64,000 nucleotides of DNA from MFD01275-c22 sp963705885 (GCA_963705885.1 OY970120.1:496001-560000); one strand, 5' to 3'; counted from the stretch's first letter, positions 29,046-37,624 are shown. Numbers and translations: made by a program. The notes: generated from the letters alone by a model not told the origin.

Positions 29046-29103
29046 GCAGGCGTGTGGTCGCCTCGGCAGGTCTGCGTGCCTACCGAGGCGACCACACACC
29101 TGC
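29046..29103 (+). repeat. 58-bp inverted repeat, copy A
   Basis: Two 25-base arms (29046-29070, 29079-29103) with two mismatches and an 8-base spacer, starting 2 bases after the GT39 stop. The same design recurs at 30112-30169 (B) and 62307-62364 (C). Right arms share CGAGGCGA followed by a CAC. A terminator role is possible, but no T-tract follows. Confidence 0.85.
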
Positions 29104-29140
29104 TGTCGTACGCCGGGATCCGGCTCGTTCGCGGAGTGGC

Positions 29141-29169
29141 TTGACCGAAGCCATCGGCCTGCTTATCGT
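29141..29169 (+). promoter_or_regulatory. Sigma-70-type promoter of DUF2975-XRE
   Basis: -35 TTGACC (29141-29146), 17-base spacer, -10 TATCGT (29164-29169). The -10 is the left edge of the large palindrome, so a bound repressor would block the polymerase. Confidence 0.7.
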
Positions 29170-29194
29170 TTGTCGATAGTATCGAGAAACGATA
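29164..29194. promoter_or_regulatory. 31-bp near-perfect operator palindrome
   Basis: Outer arms TATCGTTT and AAACGATA and an inner TCGATA-G-TATCGA form one 31-bp palindrome with a single mismatched pair (positions 9 and 23). It ends one base before the GGGGGA ribosome binding site of the DUF2975 gene. The likely ligand is the XRE protein encoded by the second gene (autoregulation, inferred). It is strikingly AT-rich for this DNA. Confidence 0.75.
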
Positions 29195-29203
29195 GGGGGA
29201 CCC

Positions 29204-29809
29204 ATGGCCCGGCTCGCGACGAACACGGCGGACTCCTTGGCCGACCTGCTCGTCCTCGTCGGCCCGGCCTGCCTGGTGGCCGGCGTGGTCGTCCCGGTCA
29301 ACCAGGCGACGACGAGGTCCGGCACCGTCTGGGTGGACACGATCGCCGAGCCGGTGCTGCCCCGCTCCGGCCTGCCGGCGGCCACCTACCTCCAGGTCGG
29401 GGAGGACACGCCGCTCGCGCTGGTCGCGGGCGGGCTGCCGCGCACGCTGAGCGCGCTGACCGACGCCCGGCTCTCGCTGACGTTTCTGACCGTCGGCGTG
29501 ATCGCGCTCCTCCTGTGGCGGCTGCTCCGGGCCGTCGCCGCCGGGGACCCCTTCCGCCCGGGCAACGCCCTCCTCGTCCTCTGGGTGGCCGTCGTCACAG
29601 CGGTCGGGGGCACCGCCGCGCAGATCGCCGACCAGGTGGCCGCCGATGCCGTGCTCGACCACCTCGGGCTCGCCGGTCGGGGTTCACCGGTCGCCCCGTG
29701 GTACGAGCTGTCGCTCGTGCCGATCCTCGTCGCCGCTCTGCTGGTGGTTCTCGCAGACGCACTACGGACCGGCGCCCGGATGCGCGCCGACCTCGACGGA
29801 CTGGTCTGA
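29204..29809 (+). CDS. DUF2975-like membrane protein
   Basis: A 201-residue protein with four predicted membrane segments (about 15-33, 92-108, 122-140, 165-185) and the DUF2975 feature VAAGDPFRPGNA between helices 2 and 3. Such proteins are regularly encoded beside a YozG-type XRE regulator, as here: the XRE start overlaps this stop by one base. The function of the family is not known. It has its own promoter and operator and is bracketed by repeat copies A and B. Confidence 0.82.
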   Translation: MARLATNTADSLADLLVLVGPACLVAGVVVPVNQATTRSGTVWVDTIAEPVLPRSGLPAATYLQVGEDTPLALVAGGLPRTLSALTDARLSLTFLTVGVIALLLWRLLRAVAAGDPFRPGNALLVLWVAVVTAVGGTAAQIADQVAADAVLDHLGLAGRGSPVAPWYELSLVPILVAALLVVLADALRTGARMRADLDGLV

Positions 29810-30033
29810 TGCCGGTCGAGGAGCCGCACCGGGTCGTCTGCCACCTCGACACGCTGCTGTCGGAGCGCGGGATGACCCTCACCGAGCTGGCCGACCGGGT
29901 CGGCGTGACGGTGGTGAACCTCAGCGTCCTGAAGAACGACCGGGCGAAGGCCGTCCGCTTCGCCACCCTCACTGCGCTGTGCGACGTGCTGGACTGCCAA
30001 CCGGCCGACCTATTCTCCGTCGCCCGCCCCTGA
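29809..30033 (+). CDS. YozG-type XRE helix-turn-helix regulator
   Basis: A 74-residue Cro/C1-like protein, almost entirely HTH: LDTLLSERGMTLTELADRVGV, VNLSVLKNDRAKAVRFATL and a C-terminal CDVLDCQPADLFSV. It overlaps the DUF2975 stop by one base (TGATG). It probably binds the 31-bp palindrome at 29164-29194 and controls its own operon. Confidence 0.88.
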   Translation: MPVEEPHRVVCHLDTLLSERGMTLTELADRVGVTVVNLSVLKNDRAKAVRFATLTALCDVLDCQPADLFSVARP

Positions 30034-30078
30034 CCGCCGTCGCTGACCGCCGTCACTGACCGCCGTCGTTGACCGCTA
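30031..30078. repeat. 13-bp tandem repeat at the XRE stop
   Basis: Three copies of a 13-base unit, TGACCGCCGTC plus two variable bases, start at the XRE stop codon (30031, 30044, 30057), followed by a decayed fourth. Each unit begins with TGA, so the stop is repeated. Confidence 0.65.
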
Positions 30079-30111
30079 CGGGCCCGCCGGCCGGCCGCGG
30101 CGCCTACGGCA

Positions 30112-30169
30112 GCAGGCGCGTGGCCGCCTCAGCAGGTGTGTGCGCCTGCCGAGGCGATCACGCGCCTGC
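30112..30169 (+). repeat. 58-bp inverted repeat, copy B
   Basis: 25-base arms (30112-30136, 30145-30169) with three mismatches and an 8-base spacer, same orientation as copies A and C. It lies between the convergent 3' ends of the XRE gene and lsr2. The 3' flank TTACGTGGTCGACT is nearly identical to that of copy C. Confidence 0.85.
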
Positions 30170-30226
30170 CTTACGTGGTCGACTCCGGAGGCGCGCCGGG
30201 CCGGCGGGGCGCCCGGGCGCGACGGG

Positions 30227-30556
30227 TCAGGCGTGGGCCTTCTCGTAGGCCTCGACGACCGTGGCGGGGATGCGGCCGCGCTCGTTGACCGCGTGGCCGT
30301 TGCTGCGGGCCCACTCGCGGATCTGCGCGGTGCGGTTGTCGCCGCCCGAGCGGCGCCGGCCGGCCGAGCGCGCCGACGAGCGGCCGACCCGGCGGGCAGG
30401 CCCGGTGTACTGGGCGAACGCGTCGCGCATCGCCGCGGCGTTCGCGGTGCTGAGGTCGACCTCGTAGGAGACGCCGTCGAGCGAGAACGACACGGTCTCG
30501 TCGGCCGCGCCCCCGTCGAGGTCGTCGACGAGCTGGACGGTGACCTTCTGCGCCAT
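30227..30556 (-). CDS. lsr2: Lsr2 nucleoid-associated xenogeneic silencer
   Basis: A 109-residue H-NS-like protein of actinobacteria. The N-terminal oligomerisation domain is AQKVTVQLVDDLDGG through the DLSTANAAAMRDAF helix. A basic linker follows, then the C-terminal DNA-binding domain AQIREWARSNGHAVNERGR, whose RGR inserts into the AT-rich minor groove. ATG 30556 is the canonical MAQKV start. It is downstream of lysS, its usual neighbour. It likely silences AT-rich accessory DNA. Confidence 0.95.
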   Translation of the reverse strand: MAQKVTVQLVDDLDGGAADETVSFSLDGVSYEVDLSTANAAAMRDAFAQYTGPARRVGRSSARSAGRRRSGGDNRTAQIREWARSNGHAVNERGRIPATVVEAYEKAHA

Positions 30557-30640
30557 GCGGCATTTCTCCAAGCGTCCGGGGAAAAGGGAACGGGAATAAC
30601 CTATCGCATTCCCGAACGTCGGTCGAATGGCCCGGAAATG

Positions 30641-30748
30641 CTACTCGTCATCGCTTTCGGAGTCGGCGTGCCTTTTCACGGCGATCGCGATGGCGATGAA
30701 TGCAGCGCCCACCACGACCGGCGGGAGCAGCGCTGCGAGGACGTCCAT
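30641..30748 (-). CDS. Small single-pass membrane protein
   Basis: A 35-residue ORF whose ATG overlaps the lysS stop by one base (TGATG). It has one hydrophobic segment (about residues 4-25, LAALLPPVVVGAAFIAIAIA) and a charged tail (KRHADSESDDE), giving N-out/C-in topology. No function is known to me. The tight coupling to lysS argues it is translated. The surrounding 30570-30700 stretch is less GC-rich than its neighbours. Confidence 0.6.
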   Translation of the reverse strand: MDVLAALLPPVVVGAAFIAIAIAVKRHADSESDDE

Positions 30749-32268
30749 CAGCGGCTCTCCGGCTTGAGCAGCGGAAATGCAATCGTCTCGCGGATGGGCT
30801 TTCCGGTGAGCAGCATGATCAGTCGGTCGATGCCCAGGCCCATTCCGCCCTGGGGGGGCATGCCGAACTCCATCGCGCGCAGGAAGTCCTCGTCCAGCTG
30901 CATCGCCTCGGCGTCGCCCCCCGCGGCCCGCAGCGACTGCTCGACCAGGCGCCGGCGCTGCTCGACGGGGTCGTTGAGCTCGGAGTAGGCCGGCGCCAGC
31001 TCGACACCGTTGACGATGAGGTCCCAAGCCTCGACGAGGCCCGCCGTCGACCGGTGCGGCTTGGCCAGCGGCTTCACCGCGGCCGGGTAGTCGGTGATGA
31101 ACGTCGGCTGGCGCAGCGTGTGCTCGACCAGCTGCTCGTAGAGCTCGACGACGATCTCGGGCGCTCCCCACGACGGCTGCAGCCCCACGTCGTGCCGGTC
31201 GGCCAGCTTGCGCAGCGTCTCGGCCGACGTGTCGACGTCGACCTCCTCGCCCACCGCCCGCGACACCGCCTCGAGCAGGGGCAGGTGCGTCCACCCCTGC
31301 GCGAGGTCGATCTCGCCGCCCTGCCCGTCGGGCACCACCGTGGTGCCGGTCACCGCGCGCGCCGCGTCGAGCACGATCTCGCGGGTGAGCTCGGCCATCG
31401 TGCCGTAGTCGCCGTAGGCCTCGTAGACCTCGAGCATCGTGAACTCGGGGCTGTGCGTGCTGTCGACGCCCTCGTTGCGGAAGTTGCGCCCGATCTCGTA
31501 GACCCGGTCGATGCCGCCGACGACCAGCCGCTTCAGGTAGAGCTCGATCGCGATGCGCAGGTACATCGGCTGATCGAACGCGTTGAGGTGCGTCGCGAAC
31601 GGCCGCGCCGCGGCGCCACCGTGCAGCGGCTGCAGCAGCGGCGTCTCGACCTCGAGGAAGTCGTGCCGGTCAAGCGTCGAGCGCACCGAGCGCAGCACCG
31701 TCGCGCGGGTGCGCACCATGTCGCGGGACTCGGCGTTGACGGCGAGGTCGACGTAGCGCAGCCGGACCCGTGCCTCGGGGTCCGTGAGCCCCTTGTGCTT
31801 GTCGGGCAGCGGGCGCAGCGCCTTGGCGACCATGGCCCACGAGTCGGCGAGCACGGAGAGCTCGCCGCGGCGCGAGGAGATCACCTCGCCCTCGACACCC
31901 ACGTGGTCGCCGAGGTCGACGTCGGCCTTCCAGTGCGCGAGCGCTTCCTCGCCGACACCGTCGAGCGAGACCATGACCTGCACCTCGCCGGTGCCGTCGC
32001 GCACCGTGGCGAAGCACAGCTTGCCGCCGGTGCGCGACAGGACGACCCGCCCCGTGATGCCGACCCGCACGCCCGTGGCCTGGTCGGGCTCGAGGTCAGG
32101 GTGCGCGGCGCGGAGGTCGGCGATGGTGGTCGTGCGAGGGAACGTCACCGGGAACGGGTCGACGCCCCGGTCGCGCATCCGCTCGAGCTTGTCCCGGCGT
32201 ACGCGCACCTGCTCGGGCAGCTCGTCGGGGCTCGCGCCGTCGCCCTCGGGCACCTGCTGCTCGCTCAC
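30748..32268 (-). CDS. lysS: Lysyl-tRNA synthetase, class II
   Basis: A 506-residue class II enzyme. The N-terminal OB-fold anticodon-binding domain includes VRVGITGRVVLSRTGGKLCF. Motif 2 is in the IDRVYEIGRNFRNEGVD stretch, and motif 3 is GGMGLGIDRLIMLLTG. Length is normal. Starts at GTG 32268. It charges tRNA-Lys in the cytoplasm. Confidence 0.97.
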   Translation of the reverse strand: MSEQQVPEGDGASPDELPEQVRVRRDKLERMRDRGVDPFPVTFPRTTTIADLRAAHPDLEPDQATGVRVGITGRVVLSRTGGKLCFATVRDGTGEVQVMVSLDGVGEEALAHWKADVDLGDHVGVEGEVISSRRGELSVLADSWAMVAKALRPLPDKHKGLTDPEARVRLRYVDLAVNAESRDMVRTRATVLRSVRSTLDRHDFLEVETPLLQPLHGGAAARPFATHLNAFDQPMYLRIAIELYLKRLVVGGIDRVYEIGRNFRNEGVDSTHSPEFTMLEVYEAYGDYGTMAELTREIVLDAARAVTGTTVVPDGQGGEIDLAQGWTHLPLLEAVSRAVGEEVDVDTSAETLRKLADRHDVGLQPSWGAPEIVVELYEQLVEHTLRQPTFITDYPAAVKPLAKPHRSTAGLVEAWDLIVNGVELAPAYSELNDPVEQRRRLVEQSLRAAGGDAEAMQLDEDFLRAMEFGMPPQGGMGLGIDRLIMLLTGKPIRETIAFPLLKPESR

Positions 32269-32308
32269 CGCCCCAGGCTACCGACCGCCCGCGCCCCTCT
32301 CGCGAAAC

Positions 32309-32388
32309 GATCACGCCTGCGTGATCACTGTCGCCCGAGCGTGACGAATTCGGCGCGTTCGGCAGCAAACGATCACGCCAGCGTGATC
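32309..32388. repeat. Paired palindromes between coaX and lysS
   Basis: Two copies, 62 bases apart, of an 8-2-8 palindrome GATCACGC-NN-GCGTGATC (32309-32326 with CT, 32371-32388 with CA). They lie 41 bases upstream of lysS and 48 bases past the coaX stop. They could be an operator pair or tandem terminators. Confidence 0.6.
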
Positions 32389-32435
32389 ATTCTCGGCACG
32401 ACGGGCGGCGGGCCGCACCCCCTGGCGTACGTCGG

Positions 32436-33227
32436 TCAGGCGCGGTTGCGTTCGTGCACCAGCCGGAGGCCGACCAGCGTCAGCCACGGCTCGTGGACGT
32501 CGATGACGCCCGACTCGTCGAGCACCATGGTCGCGAGCCCGCCGGTCGCCACGACCGTGACGTCGTCCGGGTCCCCCGAGGGCCCGACGATCTCGGCGGC
32601 CATCCGGCTGACCACGCCGTCGACCTGGCCCGCGAACCCGAAGAGGATGCCGGCCTGCAGCGCCTCGACGGTGTTGCGGCCGATGACCGACCGGGGCCGG
32701 GCGAGCTCGACGCGCCGCAGCTGGGCACCCCGGGTCCCGAGCGCCTCGACCGAGACCTCGATGCCGGGGGCGATGGCACCGCCGAGGTACTCGCCCTTGG
32801 CCGAGACCGCGTCGAAGGTCGTCGCGGTGCCGAAGTCCACGACGATGCACGGGCCGCCGAAGAGCTCGACCGCGGCCAGTGCGTTCACCACCCGGTCGGT
32901 GCCGACCTCCTTCGGGTTGTCGGTCAGCACCGGCACCCCGGTGCGCACCCCCGGCTCGACCACGACGGCGACCACGTCGGCGTAGTAGCGGCGGCACATG
33001 TCGCGCATCTCCTGCAGCACGGACGGAACCGTCGAGCACAGCGCGATGCCGTCGACCGAGTCCTTCGAGGCACCGGGGTGCTGCGCCAGCAGGCCGTGCA
33101 GCACCACTGCGATCTCGTCGGCGGTGCGGTGCGCCTCGGTCGCGATGCGCCAGTGCTCGACGAGGTCGTCCCCGTCGAAGAGGCCGAGCACGGTGTGGGT
33201 GTTCCCCACGTCGATCGCGAGCAGCAT
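32436..33227 (-). CDS. coaX: Type III pantothenate kinase
   Basis: A 263-residue ASKHA-fold kinase for the first step of CoA synthesis. Motifs: phosphate-1 DVGNTHTVLGLF, GTDRVVNALAA, phosphate-2 VVDFGTATTFDAV and GGAIAPG. Its ATG overlaps the nadC stop by one base. With panC nearby it links pantothenate synthesis to CoA. Confidence 0.95.
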   Translation of the reverse strand: MLLAIDVGNTHTVLGLFDGDDLVEHWRIATEAHRTADEIAVVLHGLLAQHPGASKDSVDGIALCSTVPSVLQEMRDMCRRYYADVVAVVVEPGVRTGVPVLTDNPKEVGTDRVVNALAAVELFGGPCIVVDFGTATTFDAVSAKGEYLGGAIAPGIEVSVEALGTRGAQLRRVELARPRSVIGRNTVEALQAGILFGFAGQVDGVVSRMAAEIVGPSGDPDDVTVVATGGLATMVLDESGVIDVHEPWLTLVGLRLVHERNRA

Positions 33228-34117
33228 CAGAGCACCTCCCGCAGGTCACACGCGATGTCGAGCACCGGCGCGGAGTGCGTGAGCGCCCCGACGGCCAGGT
33301 AGTCCACGCCGGTCGCGGCGACCTCGCGGGCGTTGTCGAGCCGCAGCCCGCCGCTGGCCTCGAGCCGGGCCCGCCCGCCCACGGCTTCGACCGCGCGCCG
33401 CATGTCCGCCACGGCCATGTTGTCCAGCAGCACGAGGTCGGCGCCCGCCTCCACCGCCTCGGCGACGTCCTCGACCGAGTCGCCCTCGACCTCGACCGGC
33501 ACCTCGGGGAACGCCGCGCGCACCGCCCGGAACGCCTCGGCCACCCCGCCCGCCGCCACCACGTGATTGTCCTTGACCATCGCGGCGTCCGACAGCGACA
33601 TGCGGTGGTTGACGCCGCCGCCGCAGCGCACCGCGTACTTCTCCAGCGCGCGCAGCCCCGGCGTCGTCTTGCGGGTGTCGCGCACCGCGGCACCCGTGCC
33701 GTCCACCGCGTCGGCCCAGCGCCGGGTCAGCGTCGCGATGCCCGACAGCCGGCACAGCAGGTTCAGCGCCACCCGCTCGCCGGTCAGCAGCCCCCGGGTC
33801 GCGGCGGTCAGCGACAGCAGCACGTCGCCCCGGCCGACCCGCGCGCCGTCCTCGACGTGCCAGGTCACCACGACCGCGTCGTCCGTCGCGACCTCGAACA
33901 CCGCGGCCGCGACGGCCAGCCCTGCGACCACGCCGTCGGCGCGCGCGACGAGGTCGGCCGTCGACTCCTGGTCGAACGGCACCGTCGCGACGCTGGTCAC
34001 GTCGAGCCCGCCCGCGAGGTCCTCCTCGAGCGCGCGCGTGACCACGTCCAGGACGTACGCCGGGTCGAGCCCGGCTGCGACGAGGCGCTGCGTCGTGTGC
34101 TCGGTCAGGTCGGTCAC
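33227..34117 (-). CDS. nadC: Nicotinate-nucleotide diphosphorylase (carboxylating)
   Basis: A 296-residue quinolinate phosphoribosyltransferase making nicotinate mononucleotide. Conserved DTRKTTPGLRALEKYAV, CGGGVNHR, MVKDNH and LLDNM line the active site. GTG 34117 overlaps the nadB stop by 4 bases; the longer in-frame ORF upstream is a shadow of nadB. NadA is not in the window. Confidence 0.95.
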   Translation of the reverse strand: MTDLTEHTTQRLVAAGLDPAYVLDVVTRALEEDLAGGLDVTSVATVPFDQESTADLVARADGVVAGLAVAAAVFEVATDDAVVVTWHVEDGARVGRGDVLLSLTAATRGLLTGERVALNLLCRLSGIATLTRRWADAVDGTGAAVRDTRKTTPGLRALEKYAVRCGGGVNHRMSLSDAAMVKDNHVVAAGGVAEAFRAVRAAFPEVPVEVEGDSVEDVAEAVEAGADLVLLDNMAVADMRRAVEAVGGRARLEASGGLRLDNAREVAATGVDYLAVGALTHSAPVLDIACDLREVL

Positions 34118-35769
34118 CGGTGCTCCTCCACGCCGATCGTGATCGTGCCCTCGGACAGCCGCGTGACGAGGTGGACCAGCCACCGCTCGTCGTCCCGGTC
34201 GGGGAAGTCCAGCCGCCAGTGGCTGCCCCGGGTCTCCTCGCGCTCCAGCGCGGCAGCCGCGAGCGCGGACGCGACGAGGTGCAGGTTGGTCGCCTCCCAG
34301 GCCTCGGTGCAGGGCTCGCTGCTGTCCTTCAGCCTCAGCTCCGTCAGCTGCTGCAGGACCGCGTCCCGCAGGCTGCGGTCGTCGCGCAGGACGCCCACCC
34401 CCGCCGACATCGTGCGTGCGACCTCGGCGCGGACCGCCGGGTCCAGGAGCCCGGCCGGGCGAGGGTCCTCCGCCGGCTCGACAGGTGCCGGCAGCTCGCG
34501 GCCGAGCGCCTCGGCGATGCGGCGCCCGAACACCATGCCCTCGAGCAGCGAGTTCGACGCCAGCCGGTTCGCGCCGTGGACGCCGGTGCAGGCGACCTCG
34601 CCGCAGGCGTAGAGACCCGGCACCGACGTGCGCCCGTCGAGGTCGGTGCGCACGCCGCCCGACGCGTAGTGGCAGGCCGGCGCGACCGGGATCAGCTCGT
34701 TGACCGGGTCGATGCCGTGCTCCCGGCAGCTGGCCAGGATGGTCGGGAACCGCACCCGCCAGCGGTCCTCGCCGAACTCGCGGGCGTCGAGCCACACGTG
34801 GTCGGACCCGGTCTCGCGCATCCGCGTCATGATCGCCTTGGCGACGACGTCGCGCGGGGCGAGGTCGGCCAGCTCGTGGAGCCCCTGCATGAACGCCGCG
34901 CCGTCGCCGTCGCGCAGGACGGCGCCCTCGCCTCGTACCGCCTCGGAGACCAGCGGCTGCTGCCCGCGCGAGCGATCGCCCAGCCACAGCACCGTCGGGT
35001 GGAACTGCACGAACTCCAGGTCGGTGACCTCGGCGCCGGCGCGCAGGGCCACCGCCACGCCGTCGCCGGTGGACACCGACGGGTTGGTGGTCGCGGCGTA
35101 GGCCTGGCCGAGCCCGCCGGTCGCCAGCACGACCGCTCGCGCGTGCACCGCGCCGACGCCGTCACGCTGGCCGGTGCCGATGACGTGCAGGGTGAGCCCG
35201 CAGACCCGGCCGTCGGCTGCCCGCAGGAGGTCGAGGACCAGCGCGTGCTCGACGACCTCGATCTGCGGGTCGGCGTGCAGCGCGGCGATCAGGGCGCGCT
35301 CGATCTCCAGCCCGGTCGCGTCGCCGCCGGCGTGCGCGATGCGGTCGCGGTGGTGACCGCCCTCGCGGGTCAGGGCGATGTCGCCGGTCGTGGTCCGGTC
35401 GAACTGCGTGCCGATCTCGACCAGCTCGCGGACCCGCGCCGGCCCCTCCTCGACGAGGACCCGCACCGCCGCCTCGTCACAGAGCCCGACGCCGGCGACC
35501 AGCGTGTCGCGCAGGTGCTGCTCGGGGGAGTCGCCCTCACCCAGCGCGGCCGCGATGCCGCCCTGCGCCCACCGGGTCGAGCCGGCGTCGAGGTAGGTCT
35601 TCGTGACGAGCAGCACCCGGCCGCCGGTGGTCCGGCGGGCCCGCAGCGCCGTCGACAGCCCGGCGATGCCCGACCCGACGACGACCACGTCCGCGTCGGT
35701 CCGCCACCCGGGGGCAGGGGCCAGCAGCCGGTGGCGCAGCGGCAGGCGCCCGTCGTCGGTCGCGGGCAC
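34114..35769 (-). CDS. nadB: L-aspartate oxidase
   Basis: A 551-residue FAD enzyme producing iminoaspartate for NAD synthesis. FAD motif VVVGSGIAGLSTALRA at about residue 28, AGSTRWAQGGIAAAL, GGHHRDRIAHAGGDATG, and ACGEVACTGVHGANRLASNSL near the end of the FAD domain, then a helical C-terminal domain. Start GTG 35769, 2 bases after panC stops. Operon order panC-nadB-nadC-coaX. Confidence 0.95.
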   Translation of the reverse strand: MPATDDGRLPLRHRLLAPAPGWRTDADVVVVGSGIAGLSTALRARRTTGGRVLLVTKTYLDAGSTRWAQGGIAAALGEGDSPEQHLRDTLVAGVGLCDEAAVRVLVEEGPARVRELVEIGTQFDRTTTGDIALTREGGHHRDRIAHAGGDATGLEIERALIAALHADPQIEVVEHALVLDLLRAADGRVCGLTLHVIGTGQRDGVGAVHARAVVLATGGLGQAYAATTNPSVSTGDGVAVALRAGAEVTDLEFVQFHPTVLWLGDRSRGQQPLVSEAVRGEGAVLRDGDGAAFMQGLHELADLAPRDVVAKAIMTRMRETGSDHVWLDAREFGEDRWRVRFPTILASCREHGIDPVNELIPVAPACHYASGGVRTDLDGRTSVPGLYACGEVACTGVHGANRLASNSLLEGMVFGRRIAEALGRELPAPVEPAEDPRPAGLLDPAVRAEVARTMSAGVGVLRDDRSLRDAVLQQLTELRLKDSSEPCTEAWEATNLHLVASALAAAALEREETRGSHWRLDFPDRDDERWLVHLVTRLSEGTITIGVEEHR

Positions 35770-35771
35770 GG

Positions 35772-36623
35772 TCAGGCCCCGCCGAGCGTGACGACGACGT
35801 TGTCGATGAGCCGGGTGGTGCCGACCTTCGCCGCGACCGCGAGCAGCGCCGACCCGTCGAAACCGGGGGGTACGTCGGCGAGGCTCGACGGGTCGACGAG
35901 GGTCAGGTAGTCGACGCCCAGCCCCGGCTGCGACTCGAGCACCGCGACCGCCGCCGCTCGCACGGCCGCCGGCCCGGCAGCCGCCGCTGCCTGCCCCGCG
36001 AACAGCGCCCGGGACAGGGTCAGCGCCACCTCGCGGTCGCCGACGGTCAGGTAGCCGTTGCGGCTGGAGAGCGCGAGCCCGTCGGCGTCGCGCACCGTCG
36101 GGACCGCGACGACCTCGACGGGGAAGTCGAGGTCCTCGGTCATCCGTCTGATCAGCAGCAGCTGCTGTGCGTCCTTCTGGCCGAAGTAGGCGACGTCCGG
36201 CTGCGTCATGTGCAGCAGCTTGGCCACGACGGTCAGCACGCCGTCGAAGTGGCCGGGCCGCGACGCGCCCTCGAGCACGTCGCCGAGCGGCCCGGAGTGC
36301 ACGCGCACCTGCGGCTGCTCGCCGCGTGGGTAGACCTCCGCCACCGACGGCGCGAAGACGAGGTCGACGTCCTCCGCGGCGCACAGCTCCACGTCGACCG
36401 GCAGCGTCTTGGGGTAGCGGGACAGGTCCTCGCCCGGCGCGAACTGCAGCGGGTTGAGGAACACGGTCACGACGATGACGTCGCAGCGGCGCCGCGCGAC
36501 CCTGATCAGCTCGCGGTGCCCGTCGTGCAGCGCGCCCATCGTCATCACCACGCCGACCTCCCCGGTGCGGTTGGCCAGCGCGCCACGCAGCTCGGCCCGG
36601 GTGTGGACCAGGGTCGTCGTCAC
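35772..36623 (-). CDS. panC: Pantothenate synthetase
   Basis: A 283-residue ATP-dependent ligase joining pantoate and beta-alanine. HIGH-like motif MGALHDGHRELI, FLNPLQF, RYPKTL, and YFGQKDAQQLLLIRRM. Its start overlaps the DUF2520 stop by 4 bases. PanB and PanD are not in the window. Confidence 0.96.
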   Translation of the reverse strand: MTTTLVHTRAELRGALANRTGEVGVVMTMGALHDGHRELIRVARRRCDVIVVTVFLNPLQFAPGEDLSRYPKTLPVDVELCAAEDVDLVFAPSVAEVYPRGEQPQVRVHSGPLGDVLEGASRPGHFDGVLTVVAKLLHMTQPDVAYFGQKDAQQLLLIRRMTEDLDFPVEVVAVPTVRDADGLALSSRNGYLTVGDREVALTLSRALFAGQAAAAAGPAAVRAAAVAVLESQPGLGVDYLTLVDPSSLADVPPGFDGSALLAVAAKVGTTRLIDNVVVTLGGA

Positions 36624-37531
36624 CGGTTCCGGGCTCCCTCGGCCAGCACGTCGAGCAGCGCCTCGGCGGCGTCGGGCCGCAGCAGCCCGGCGGCCAGCGC
36701 GCGGTCGGCGGTCAGCCGCGCCATCGCGACGTACGCGTTGACGGTGTCGGGTGAGACCGCCCGCAGCTCCCGCAGGTGGGCGGCGACCGTGCCCGCGTCC
36801 CCTCGGGCGACCGGGCCGGTCAACGCGCTGTCACCGGAGCGCAGCGCGTTGTCCAGCGCGGCGCCGAGCAGCGGCGCGAGCATGCGCTCGGGCTCGGCGA
36901 CACCGCACCGGCGCAGCAGGTCGACCGACTCGTTGACCAGGGTGCTCAGATGGTTGGCGCCGCCGGCCAGCGCCGCGTGGTAGAGCCCGCGGCGCTCCTC
37001 GTCCACCCACTGCGGCTCGCCGCCCATCTCGAGGACCAGGGCGTCGGCGATCGGACGCAGCTGGTCGGGCGCGGTGACACCGAAGCACGCGCCGGTCAGG
37101 CGGCCCAGGTCCTCGGCCCGGCCGGTGAACGTCATCGCCGGGTGCAGCGCGAGCGGCAGCGCACCGTGCCGGGTCGCGGGGTCGAGCACCGCCACGCCGT
37201 GACGTCCGCTGGTGTGCACGAGCAGCTGACCTGCGCGGACGGCACCGGCCGCGGCGAGCCCGTCGACCAGCCCCGGCAGGACGTCGTCAGGCACCGTGAG
37301 CAGCACGAGCTCCGACGCGGCGAGAACCTCCGGCGGGGGCAGCACCGCGACGCCGGGCAGGAGCGCGTCGACCCGGGCCAGCGACGCGTCCGAGACCGCT
37401 GCGGCCGCGACGACGCGGTGCCCGGCCCGGTCGAGCGCGGCGGCCAGGACGCTGCCGACGCGTCCCGCCCCGACGACGCCCACCGCGAGCCGGGCAGGGC
37501 GAGCCGAGGGGTCCTGCGGCAGTGGGTCCAC
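36620..37531 (-). CDS. Rossmann-like DUF2520 dehydrogenase family protein
   Basis: A 303-residue protein with an N-terminal NAD(P) Rossmann domain (VGVVGAGRVGSVLAAAL, residues about 17-33; VPDDVL) and a C-terminal all-helical DUF2520 domain (HPAMTFTG, GLYHAALAGGANHLSTLV). The fold matches ketopantoate reductase/6-phosphogluconate dehydrogenase-like enzymes. Being first in the operon and overlapping panC, it is a candidate for the missing ketopantoate reductase step; this is inference. GTG start 37531. Confidence 0.85.
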   Translation of the reverse strand: MDPLPQDPSARPARLAVGVVGAGRVGSVLAAALDRAGHRVVAAAAVSDASLARVDALLPGVAVLPPPEVLAASELVLLTVPDDVLPGLVDGLAAAGAVRAGQLLVHTSGRHGVAVLDPATRHGALPLALHPAMTFTGRAEDLGRLTGACFGVTAPDQLRPIADALVLEMGGEPQWVDEERRGLYHAALAGGANHLSTLVNESVDLLRRCGVAEPERMLAPLLGAALDNALRSGDSALTGPVARGDAGTVAAHLRELRAVSPDTVNAYVAMARLTADRALAAGLLRPDAAEALLDVLAEGARNR

Positions 37532-37624
37532 GACGGCGGTTCCAGTCCTCGGGAGGGGTACCGGACGCGGCCCAGCGTAGGGCGTCAGGATGGGCGGCGG
37601 TCACGGTGCCACGAAGGGACGGCG

